From positions 124,001-188,000 of the forward strand of contig NZ_JACVQF010000238.1 in NCBI RefSeq assembly GCF_014534645.1: a DNA stretch of 64,000 nucleotides, read 5' to 3'. How positions within the stretch are numbered: the first letter of the stretch is position 1; each line of letters opens with the position of its first letter. Origin of the DNA: Streptomyces griseicoloratus. Lineage in GTDB: Bacteria; Actinomycetota; Actinomycetes; Streptomycetales; Streptomycetaceae. Shown here piece by piece: positions 34,386 through 41,704 of this stretch. A program made the translations under genes and the position numbers. Below the pieces are notes generated by a model that was not told the DNA's origin, did no database searches, and worked only from the letters and a program-made list of their open reading frames with translations.

Positions 34386-35575
34386 CGGGGACTCTCCAGG
34401 GGGACGGCGGCGGACAGGACGGTGCCCTCGCCGGGGGCGGACTCGACGGTCAGGGTGCCGCCGAGCTGTCGCAGCCGGGCGCGCATGGCGGGCAGGCCGT
34501 GGCCGCGCAGTCCGGCAGGGGTGTCGGCGAGGACGGCCGGATCGAAGCCGTGTCCGTCGTCGCTGACGTCCAGGACGACCTGGTCGTCCAGGAGGGTGAG
34601 GCTGAGCGCGGCGGTGGTCGCGCCCGCGTGTTCGCGGACGTTGGCCAGGGCCCCCTGGGCGATGCGCAGCAGCGCCGACTGGACGCGGTCCGGCAGCAGC
34701 GGTGCCCGCCCGCCGTCGTCGACCTGGACGCGGACGGTGAGGTGGTCGCCGGACTCCCGTGCGGCCAGGGCGCGCAGTGCCGTGTCCAGGCCACCGCCGC
34801 GGGCGAGGTCGGCGGGGGCCAGGTCGTGCACGAAGCGCCGGGCCTCGGCGAGGTTGTGCTCGGCGACGGAGGCCGCGCCCCGGACGTGGGTGCGGGCCTT
34901 GCCGGGGTCGGACTCCCACACCCGCTCGGCCGCCTGGAGCAGCATCCGCTGGCTGGACAGGCCCTGGGCGAGGGTGTCGTGGATCTCCATGGACAGCCGC
35001 TGGCGCTCGGCGAGGGTGCCCTCGCGCCGCTCGGACGCCGCGAGTTCGCGGCGGGTGCGGATCAGGTCGTCGATCAGTGCCCGCTGCCGGGCCGCCTGCC
35101 GCTCGGTCTGCAGGAACACGGCCGTGGCGATGGCGGCGACGGCGGGCGGCGCGAGCAGCAGGTTCGGATCGAAGCGCCCGGCGAGGCGGATCTGTGCGGC
35201 GACGACGAACAGCGTCAGCACCGCGACCAGGACCAGCGAGGCCCGCGCCGTCAGGGTGCGCAGGCCGGTGTAGAAGAGCGGCACCGCGCACCAGGAGAAG
35301 CTGGGCGCGAGGACGACCAGCACCATCCACACCACCACGACCAGCCCGAGCCAGGCCAGCCGCCGCCGGGCAGACCGCGCCCCGGGGCCGCTCAGGACCG
35401 GCCCGAGCAGGTGCAGTGCCGCGAGGGCGAGGGACAGGGCGATGATCCACGGGGTGCGGGGCTCACCGGGGTGGCGCAGAAGGAAGCGGGCGAGGGCACC
35501 ACCGAGCAGCAGGAAGAAAGCCACGTGCATGACGGCACCCAGCCACCGGCTGTCCGGGTCGTATGGTCTCGGCAT
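34382..35575 (-). CDS. senS: sensor histidine kinase SenS
   Basis: A 397-aa membrane histidine kinase with about five hydrophobic segments in residues 10-155, then a HisKA_3 dimerisation domain with the phosphoacceptor His199 in SMEIHDTLAQGLSSQ and an HATPase domain (NVREHAGATTAAL, DVSDDGHGFDP, GLRGHGLPAMRARLRQLGG). His199 coincides with the position I recall for S. reticuli SenS. The ATG at 35575 has GGAGG 8 nt upstream; the much longer frame is an artefact. It pairs with the external haem-binding HbpS encoded divergently. Confidence 0.88.
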   Translation of the reverse strand: MPRPYDPDSRWLGAVMHVAFFLLLGGALARFLLRHPGEPRTPWIIALSLALAALHLLGPVLSGPGARSARRRLAWLGLVVVVWMVLVVLAPSFSWCAVPLFYTGLRTLTARASLVLVAVLTLFVVAAQIRLAGRFDPNLLLAPPAVAAIATAVFLQTERQAARQRALIDDLIRTRRELAASERREGTLAERQRLSMEIHDTLAQGLSSQRMLLQAAERVWESDPGKARTHVRGAASVAEHNLAEARRFVHDLAPADLARGGGLDTALRALAARESGDHLTVRVQVDDGGRAPLLPDRVQSALLRIAQGALANVREHAGATTAALSLTLLDDQVVLDVSDDGHGFDPAVLADTPAGLRGHGLPAMRARLRQLGGTLTVESAPGEGTVLSAAVPLESPR

Positions 35576-35664
35576 GCGGACCGCCTCCCTTCCCAGTGTC
35601 GCCCAAGGCGCCATCCAACCGCGCTGAACTGCGCAAACACCCCCATTGTGACCGCTCGGGGCGG

Positions 35665-35696
35665 CGGGCGGGTCAGCCGATCGGATGACCCGCCCG
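35665..35696. promoter_or_regulatory. 32-bp near-perfect palindrome between senS and hbpS
   Basis: CGGGCGGGTCA (35665-35675) is mirrored by TGACCCGCCCG (35686-35696). Between them lies CCGATCGG (35677-35684), itself a palindrome sharing the same centre, so only one base pair of the 32 bp is mismatched. It lies between two divergent starts, which fits a SenR or redox-responsive operator. Confidence 0.6.
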
Positions 35697-35825
35697 TCGC
35701 CCGTTCCGCGGCCGATCGGCATCCGGAACACCGACGGTCCGCCCGGGGTGACGGACGGAGGCTGGAGTGCAGACGGGCAGCCGGACCGCAGTGGCCGCCC
35801 GGCCGACTCCAAGGAGCAGACCAGC

Positions 35826-36386
35826 ATGAAGAAGATCCTCTCCCGGCGCGCCCGCATCGTCACCGGCAGCGCGGTCATCGCCGCCGTCGCCGCCGGCACC
35901 TTCGGCACGGTGTCCGCGAACGCCGCCGCCCCCGAGGCCGCTCCGGCCGCCGCCCGGGCCGCCTCCGTCGACCGCGACGACACCACCACCTCCACGCACC
36001 TGACGATCGACGCCGCCACCGAGGCGGCGAGGGCCACGCTGAAGGCCGCCGCGAAGGAGAACCAGCGGATCTCGGTCGCCGTGGTCGACCGCAACGGCAA
36101 CACGATCCTCACCATGCGCGGCGACGGTGCCGGCCCGCAGTCGTACGAGTCGGCCGTGAAGAAGGCGTTCACCGCGGTCTCCTGGAACGCCCCGACCTCC
36201 GAGCTGGCCAAGCGCCTGGAGAACGCCCCGAACCTGAAGGACATCCCGGGCACGCTGTTCCTGGGCGGCGGTGTCCCGGTCACCGCCCAGAACGCTCCGA
36301 TCGCCGGCATCGGCGTCGCGGGTGCCCCCTCCGGCGACCTGGACGAGAAGTTCGCGCGGGCGGGCGCGGCGGCGCTGGCCGACTAG
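35826..36386 (+). CDS. hbpS: extracellular haem-binding protein HbpS-like
   Basis: A 186-aa protein with a signal peptide (MKKILSRRARIVTGSAVIAA, cleavage after SANAAA near residue 35) and a GlcG/HbpS domain: HLTIDAATEAARATLKAA, ISVAVVDRNGNTILTMRGDG, SYESAVKKAFTAVSWN and GVPVTAQNAPIAGIGVAG. HbpS forms an octamer that binds haem and modulates SenS outside the membrane. AAGGAG is 9 nt upstream of the ATG. It is divergent from senS-senR; a parS site follows its stop codon. Confidence 0.9.
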   Translation: MKKILSRRARIVTGSAVIAAVAAGTFGTVSANAAAPEAAPAAARAASVDRDDTTTSTHLTIDAATEAARATLKAAAKENQRISVAVVDRNGNTILTMRGDGAGPQSYESAVKKAFTAVSWNAPTSELAKRLENAPNLKDIPGTLFLGGGVPVTAQNAPIAGIGVAGAPSGDLDEKFARAGAAALAD

Positions 36387-36419
36387 CCACCCCCTGCTGG
36401 CCGCCCCCTGCCGACGGGT

Positions 36420-36433
36420 GTTTCACGTGAAAC
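36420..36433. promoter_or_regulatory. parS centromere-like site
   Basis: GTTTCACGTGAAAC is a perfect 14-bp palindrome identical to the core of the bacterial ParB-binding site; with flanks (T at 36419, G at 36434) it matches TGTTTCACGTGAAACA at 15 of 16 positions. It sits in the short gap between hbpS and the M1 peptidase promoter. Confidence 0.88.
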
Positions 36434-36451
36434 GCCCCATAGGATCACGGC

Positions 36452-37855
36452 GTGCGCATCCCCCGTCCGCTCGCCGTGGTGACCGCCGCCGCCGTCGCCT
36501 CCCTCGTGGCGTGCGGCGGCGGTGTGCATGGCACCCCCGGCGGCTCCGGAGCGCGCGACCCGTACTTCCCCAAGGCGGGCAACGGCGGCTACGACGTCGG
36601 CCACTACGCCCTGGACCTCGCCTACGACCCCGGCACCCACCAGCTGAGCGGTACCGCGACCATCACCGCCCGGGCCACCCAGGACCTGTCGGCGTTCAAC
36701 CTGGACCTCAAGGGCCTGGACGTCGAGAAGGTCACCGTCGAGGGCCACGGCGCCCGCTTCAACCGCGCCGGCCAGGAACTGACCGTCCGCCCGCCCGTCG
36801 AGCTCCACGACGGCCGGACGTTCCGGGTGGCCGTGCGCTACTCCGGCACCCCGGTGACGATCACCGACCCCGACGGCTCCGAGGAGGGCTGGCTGCGGAC
36901 GGCCGACGGGGCGCTCGCGCTCGGCCAGCCCACCGGGTCGATGGCCTGGTTCCCGGGCAACCACCACCCGTCCGACAAGGCGACCTACGACCTGGCGGTG
37001 ACCGTGCCACAGGGCCTCGGGGCCGTCTCCAACGGCGAACCGGCCGGCGAGCGGACCGCCCGGGGCCGGACGACGTACACCTGGCGCACCACCGAGCCCA
37101 TGGCGAGCTACCTCGCCACCGTCGCGATCGGCGACTGGGACGTCCACCGCTCCGCCACCCGGGACGGGCTCCCGGTGTACACGGCCGTCGATCCCGGACA
37201 GGCGCAGGCGAGCCGGAAGCTGCCGGACACGATCGCCGAGGTCCTGACCTGGGCTCAGGAGCACTTCGGCCCCTACCCCTTCTCTTCGTCCGGAGCGATC
37301 GTCGACCGGCCGGAGGACGCCGACTACGCCCTGGAGACGCAGAACCGGCCCGTCTTCGCCGGCGCCCCCGACACCGTCCTCCTCGTCCATGAACTCGCCC
37401 ACCAGTGGTACGGCAACTCCGTCAGCCCGAAGACCTGGCGGGACATGTGGCTCAACGAGGGCTTCGCCACCTACGCGGAGTGGCTGTGGCAGGAGGACCA
37501 CGGGGGCGACACCGCGCAGGAGACCTTCGACGCGCTGTACGCCGGGCACTACTACGACGGCGAGGACGCGAACGACTCGGTCTGGGCGTTCCCGCCCGCG
37601 GACCCGCCCGACGCGGCGCACATCTCCGCGAGCCCGGTCTACCAGCGCGGCGCGATGGTCCTGCACAAGATCCGGCGGACGGTCGGTGACGACGGCTTCC
37701 GTACGCTGATGCGGGGCTGGGCGTCCGCGCACCGGCACGGCAACGCGGACACGGAGGACTTCACCGCGTACGTGGAGAGGACCGCGCCGGACGAGGACTT
37801 CTCGGTGATCTGGGAGGACTGGCTGTACGGGGAGGGCCGTCCGGACCGGCCGTGA
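36452..37855 (+). CDS. M1-family metallopeptidase, lipoprotein
   Basis: A 467-aa secreted peptidase. The signal peptide ends in SLVAC (lipidated Cys21). The beta-rich N-terminal domain is followed by the catalytic domain with HELAHQWYGN (zinc histidines near 313 and 317) and the third ligand in WLNEGFATYAEW. The GAMEN exopeptidase motif appears as ALETQNRP, a divergent form, so aminopeptidase activity is uncertain. The GTG at 36452 lies 6 nt after TAGGAT (36440-36445), giving a leaderless start. A tandem-repeat tract begins at its stop codon. Confidence 0.88.
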   Translation: MRIPRPLAVVTAAAVASLVACGGGVHGTPGGSGARDPYFPKAGNGGYDVGHYALDLAYDPGTHQLSGTATITARATQDLSAFNLDLKGLDVEKVTVEGHGARFNRAGQELTVRPPVELHDGRTFRVAVRYSGTPVTITDPDGSEEGWLRTADGALALGQPTGSMAWFPGNHHPSDKATYDLAVTVPQGLGAVSNGEPAGERTARGRTTYTWRTTEPMASYLATVAIGDWDVHRSATRDGLPVYTAVDPGQAQASRKLPDTIAEVLTWAQEHFGPYPFSSSGAIVDRPEDADYALETQNRPVFAGAPDTVLLVHELAHQWYGNSVSPKTWRDMWLNEGFATYAEWLWQEDHGGDTAQETFDALYAGHYYDGEDANDSVWAFPPADPPDAAHISASPVYQRGAMVLHKIRRTVGDDGFRTLMRGWASAHRHGNADTEDFTAYVERTAPDEDFSVIWEDWLYGEGRPDRP

Positions 37856-38050
37856 CGGAGGCGTCCCCGCCCGGTCCACACCGTGTTGACGGGGATGCCC
37901 CCGCCCCGGTCCGCACCGTGTTGACGGGGATGCCCCCGCCCGGTCCGCACCGTGTTGACGGGGATGCCCCCGCCCCGGTCCGCACCGTGTGACGGGGACA
38001 CCCTCGGCCCGTCGGCACCGTGTGACGGCGACGCCCCCGGCCCGGTCCGC
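37853..38050. repeat. six tandem copies of a 33-35-bp unit
   Basis: Units beginning TGACGG start at 37853, 37887, 37922, 37956, 37990 and 38023. The middle three share GACGGGGATGCCCCCGCC and GGTCCGCACCGTG. The first unit contains the M1 peptidase stop codon and the last ends about 25 bp before the next gene. Confidence 0.93.
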
Positions 38051-38074
38051 GCGGACCATGACACCATCACCCCC

Positions 38075-38575
38075 GTGCTCGACATCGGCTACGCCCTCTC
38101 CAACCGCTTCCCCGACCCCCCGCAGACCGACTACCGCCGCGCGGACGTCCATGCCCTGCGGCACGACCTGTTCTGCGGGGACGTGTACCTCGCCGACACC
38201 GAGGCGGACCGGGAGGTGTCCACAGCCTGGGGATGGGTGCCGGTGCTCGACTTCGCCTGGGCGCTGTGCGACATCGTGGAGCGGATCGACCGGGACCCGG
38301 CGGGGTCCCGGGCGTCCCGGCCGCAGCGGGCGGAGCTGGACTTCACCGAGTCCACCGACCGGCTGCTCTTCGAGCGCCGCTTCGGCTGGGTCGACATCGA
38401 GGCGGAGTGGCTGCCGCCGTCGGAGCCGCCGCTGTCCTTCTCCCACGCCGAACTGCGCCGGGAGGCCAGGGACTTCCTGCACGACCTGATCGCCGATCTC
38501 ACGGACATGCACGAGGACCTCGCGGAGAATCCGGCGATCTGGACCCTGCAGGCCCGCTTCCCCCGGCTGCCCTGA
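38075..38575 (+). CDS. hypothetical protein, 166 aa
   Basis: Starts GTG with LDIGYALSNRFPDPPQTDYR and continues with GDVYLADTEADREVSTAWGW, FTESTDRLLFERRFGWVDIE and a helical C-terminus REARDFLHDLIADLTDMHED. The protein is acidic, soluble and lacks cysteine clusters. The longer frame starting at 37952 reads through the tandem repeats and is rejected. I do not recognise a function; similar proteins occur in other streptomycetes from memory. It is convergent with the pentapeptide-repeat gene. Confidence 0.65.
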   Translation: MLDIGYALSNRFPDPPQTDYRRADVHALRHDLFCGDVYLADTEADREVSTAWGWVPVLDFAWALCDIVERIDRDPAGSRASRPQRAELDFTESTDRLLFERRFGWVDIEAEWLPPSEPPLSFSHAELRREARDFLHDLIADLTDMHEDLAENPAIWTLQARFPRLP

Positions 38576-38590
38576 GGCCTCTCCCGGCCC

Positions 38591-39280
38591 CTACTGCTCC
38601 GCCAGCACGCGCACACCCAGCTCCGCGGCCAGCACGGGCGCCAGGTCCAGCAGCTGGGCCGGGCTGATCACTGCCCCCGCCAGGCGGTCGACCCCGCGGG
38701 CGATCTCCAGCGGGGCGGCGCCGCGCAGGTCGACGTCCGTGCAGGCCGCCGCGCTGAAGTCCGCCTCCTTCACGGCACAGTCCACGAACGCGACCCGCTC
38801 CAGGCGGGCACCCCCGAAGTCGGGCTCGACCAGGACGCAGCCCTCGAAGACGACGTCCTTGAGCCGGGCCCGCCGCAGGTTCAGGTAGTCGATCTTGCCG
38901 CCGCGGATCAGCACCCGCTCCAGCGCCGCGCCGTGCAACTGGGTGCCGCCGAGGCGGGCGTCGACCAGCTCGACATCGCGCAGGGTGGCCTCGGCCAGGT
39001 CCGTGCCGACGCCCCGCAGGCCGGTGAGGACGGAGTCGAGCAGCCGGACCCGCCGCAGGGAGGTCTCGTCCAGCGCGCACGCCGTCAGCGCGCAGTCCAT
39101 GAAGCGGGCGCCCGCGGCGTCCTGCCCGGCGAAGTCCGTCCCCCGGAACTCCAGCCCGTCATAGTCCCCGTCGGGCTCCAGTTCCCCGCCGCCGTACGGC
39201 TCCAGGGACGGCAGCCGCACCTCGGGGCGCCGTGCCGCCTTCACCGCCGTACCCCCGCCGCCCGCCGCTCTTCTCGCCAT
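38591..39280 (-). CDS. pentapeptide-repeat protein
   Basis: A 229-aa protein with a right-handed beta-helix signature of A(D/N)LXX-like repeats: FRGTDFAGQDAAGARFMDCA, TDLAEATLRDVELVDARLGG, LRRARLKDVVFEGCVLVEPD and KEADFSAAACTDVDLRGA. Such proteins mimic DNA or serve as scaffolds; some protect gyrase from quinolones, but nothing here shows that specifically. The ATG at 39280 follows GGGGGC; the longer frame is rejected. Confidence 0.82.
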   Translation of the reverse strand: MARRAAGGGGTAVKAARRPEVRLPSLEPYGGGELEPDGDYDGLEFRGTDFAGQDAAGARFMDCALTACALDETSLRRVRLLDSVLTGLRGVGTDLAEATLRDVELVDARLGGTQLHGAALERVLIRGGKIDYLNLRRARLKDVVFEGCVLVEPDFGGARLERVAFVDCAVKEADFSAAACTDVDLRGAAPLEIARGVDRLAGAVISPAQLLDLAPVLAAELGVRVLAEQ

Positions 39281-39450
39281 GCCCCCATGCTGCACCCCAC
39301 CACCGACAATCCCTCCGGCCCGCGCAGACGCCGTGCGGCGCGGGCCCGATGTCACATTCCGGGGCCCAGGGTCGTCGTACTCCCCAGAGGCACAGGCACC
39401 AGTGCCAACGGAACACGTGAGGCGACGCCGACACGAGGGAGACCCCAGCC

Positions 39451-40611
39451 ATGCAACGCATCACCGTCATCGGCGGCGGCTTCGCCGGACTGACCGCGGC
39501 CATCACCGCAGCCGAGGCGGGCGCCAAGGTCACCGTCCACGAAGCCCACCACACCCTCGGCGGACGGGCCCGGACCGCCGAGGGCCCGTACCGCACCAAC
39601 GAGGGCCCGCACGCCCTCTACAACGGCGGCCCGCACTGGACCTGGCTCAAGCAGCGCGGGCTGATCGGACCGCTCGCGCCCCTTCCCCCGCTGGAGGGGG
39701 CGCGGCTGCGGCTGCGGCACCGGGGCGCGCTGCGCCGCACACCGCCCTTCGCCATGCTGAAGCTGCTGCGCCGAAGTGTCGGGCAGGCCCCCGTGGACAC
39801 CGACTTCCTGACCTGGGCGACCGGCATCGCGGGCGAGGAGGGCGCCCGCGCCGCGGCCCACTACTGCGCGGTGGCCCTCTTCCACCACGACCCCGGCTCC
39901 CTGTCCGCGGCCTTCGTGCAGGAACGCCTGCGCCGGGCCGCCAAGCTGCCGCCCGAGGCGCACTACCCGCGCGGGGGCTGGGGCGGGCTCATCGACCGGA
40001 TGGCCGCGCGGGCCTGGAACCTCGGGGTGCGGGTGGAGACCCTCTCCCGGGTCGACGCCCTTCCGACCGACACCCCCGTGGTCGTCGCCACCTCGCTGGA
40101 CGCCGCCCGGAAGCTGCTGCTCGACCCCGCGCTGACCTGGCCGAGCGGGCGCACCACCCTGGTCGACCTCGCGGTGCGGACCCGGCGCGGCGACGCCTTC
40201 GCGATCTCCGATCTGGACGCGCCGGGCTGGATCGAGCGGTTCACCGCGCAGGACCGCACCCTGGCACCGGCGGGCGAGCAGCTGATCCAGGGCCAGATCC
40301 CCCTGGCCCCGGACGAGTCGAAGGCCGACGGCACCGCCCGTGCCGAACAACTGCTCGACCTCGGGTTCCCCGGCTGGCGCGAGCGCGTCACCTGGCGGCG
40401 CGAGTCCGTGGCGAACGGCCGTACAGGCGCCGTCGACCCGCCCGGCACCACCTGGCGCGACCGGCCCGCCGTCGACCGCGGCGACGGCGTCTACCTCGCC
40501 GGGGACCAGGTCGCCGCGCCCGGGCTGCTGTCGGAGGTCTCCTTCAACAGCGCCCTGACGGCGGTGTCCCTGGCGCTCGGGCGGCGGGAACTTGACCTCA
40601 AGCGGGCTTGA
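39451..40611 (+). CDS. FAD-dependent NAD(P)/phytoene-desaturase-like oxidoreductase
   Basis: A 386-aa flavoprotein with the N-terminal dinucleotide fold ITVIGGGFAGLTAAITAAE, the second signature HEAHHTLGGRARTAEGPYR, and the C-terminal FAD site GVYLAGDQVAAPGLLSEVSF. It resembles amine oxidases and carotenoid desaturases, but no isoprenoid genes are adjacent; the substrate is unknown. Its final codons carry the SoxR box for the next gene, so the two may be partly independent in transcription. Confidence 0.8.
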   Translation: MQRITVIGGGFAGLTAAITAAEAGAKVTVHEAHHTLGGRARTAEGPYRTNEGPHALYNGGPHWTWLKQRGLIGPLAPLPPLEGARLRLRHRGALRRTPPFAMLKLLRRSVGQAPVDTDFLTWATGIAGEEGARAAAHYCAVALFHHDPGSLSAAFVQERLRRAAKLPPEAHYPRGGWGGLIDRMAARAWNLGVRVETLSRVDALPTDTPVVVATSLDAARKLLLDPALTWPSGRTTLVDLAVRTRRGDAFAISDLDAPGWIERFTAQDRTLAPAGEQLIQGQIPLAPDESKADGTARAEQLLDLGFPGWRERVTWRRESVANGRTGAVDPPGTTWRDRPAVDRGDGVYLAGDQVAAPGLLSEVSFNSALTAVSLALGRRELDLKRA

Positions 40612-40622
40612 GGTCGTTGAGT
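40592..40622 (+). promoter_or_regulatory. SoxR box and overlapping promoter of the quinone reductase gene
   Basis: GACCTCAAG (40594-40602) and CTTGAGGTC (40607-40615) are perfect 9-bp arms around CGGG, containing the canonical SoxR core CCTCAAG-N4-CTTGAGG. A TTGACC -35 (40592-40597) and a weak TTGAGT -10 (40617-40622) are 19 bp apart, the over-long spacing typical of MerR-family promoters. The box overlaps the end of the upstream coding region. Confidence 0.9.
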
Positions 40623-40668
40623 GGGTGCGGTCAGGCCAAGAGCACCGACGTCCACTGGGGGGACCGCC

Positions 40669-41649
40669 ATGCGCGCCATCCGTCTGCACTCCTTCGGCCC
40701 GGCCGAGAACCTCACCCTCGAAGAGGTGGAGGACCCGAAGCCGGGGCCGGGCCAGGTCCGCGTCGCCGTCCGCGCCGCGGGCGTGCATCTGGTGGACACC
40801 GCCCTGCGCGCGGGCGTCCGGGGCCCGGCGCCCGAGCTGCCCGCCCTGCCCACGATCCCCGGCCGCGAGGTCGCGGGCGTCGTGGACGTCCTCGGCGAGG
40901 GGGTCGCGGACGAGTGGCTCGGCCGGCGCGTGGTCGCCCACCTCGGTTTCGTTCCCGGGGGCTACGCCGAACTCGCCGTCACCGACACCGCCCGGCTGCA
41001 CGAGATCCCCGGCGGTCTGGACTTCGCCGAGGCCGTCGCCATGATCGGCACGGGTCGTACGACGATGGGGATCGTGCAGTTCGCCGAGCTGGGCCCGGAC
41101 GCGGTGGCCGTGGTCCCGGCCGCCGCGGGCGGCATCGGCACCCTGCTGGTGCAGTACGCCAAGAACGCCGGCGCCACCGTGATCGGTCTGGCCGGCGGCC
41201 CCGCGAAGACGGCCCGCGTCGCGGCGAACGGCGCCGACCTCGCCGTCGACTACACGAACCCCGGCTGGCCGGCCGAGGTCCGCGCGCACCTCGGCGGGCG
41301 GACCGCCACCGTCGTCTTCGACGGCGTCGGCGGGGACGTGGCCCGCGAGGCCGTCGCCCTGCTCGGCCCCGGCGGCAGGCACCTCGTCTTCGGCTGGTCG
41401 GGCGAGGGCCTGCACGACGGCAGCCCCCACCTCGTCGAGGGGGTCTCCGAGCAGGTGCTCGGGCCGGTGATGATGGAGAAGGCCGGCGGTCCCAACCCCG
41501 TACGCACCCTCGAACTGCGCGCCCTCGCCGCGGCCGCCGAGGGCCGGCTCAGGCCCGCCGTCCAGCGCTTCCCGCTCGCCGAGGCGGCCGCCGCGCACCG
41601 GGCGCTGGAGACGCGGGGCACGACCGGCAAGGTGGTGCTGGAGCCGTAA
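40669..41649 (+). CDS. zinc-independent quinone oxidoreductase (MDR family), SoxR target
   Basis: A 326-aa NADPH:quinone reductase: MRAIRLHSFGPAENLTLEEV, the GRRVVAHLGFVPGGYAE groove, the NADP fold VVPAAAGGIGTLLVQYAKNA, and VVFDGVGGDVAREAVALLG. No structural-zinc cysteine cluster is present. The perfect SoxR box upstream means it is switched on by redox-active metabolites, and from memory it corresponds to SCO4266 of the S. coelicolor SoxR regulon. Start ATG at 40669 with GGGGGG upstream. Confidence 0.9.
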   Translation: MRAIRLHSFGPAENLTLEEVEDPKPGPGQVRVAVRAAGVHLVDTALRAGVRGPAPELPALPTIPGREVAGVVDVLGEGVADEWLGRRVVAHLGFVPGGYAELAVTDTARLHEIPGGLDFAEAVAMIGTGRTTMGIVQFAELGPDAVAVVPAAAGGIGTLLVQYAKNAGATVIGLAGGPAKTARVAANGADLAVDYTNPGWPAEVRAHLGGRTATVVFDGVGGDVAREAVALLGPGGRHLVFGWSGEGLHDGSPHLVEGVSEQVLGPVMMEKAGGPNPVRTLELRALAAAAEGRLRPAVQRFPLAEAAAAHRALETRGTTGKVVLEP

Positions 41650-41704
41650 CCAGTGGGACGCGGGTGAAGATGCGATACGCCCCGATTCATGGTCTTCTGG
41701 CCAG

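Noticed and set aside
37853-38050. CRISPR-like array
   Set aside because: Units are contiguous with no unique spacers and there are no cas genes in the window.
40592-40615. Possible intrinsic terminator after the FAD oxidoreductase gene
   Set aside because: The inverted repeat has only a 9-bp stem, contains the exact SoxR core and is followed by a promoter-like spacing, so a SoxR operator explains it better.
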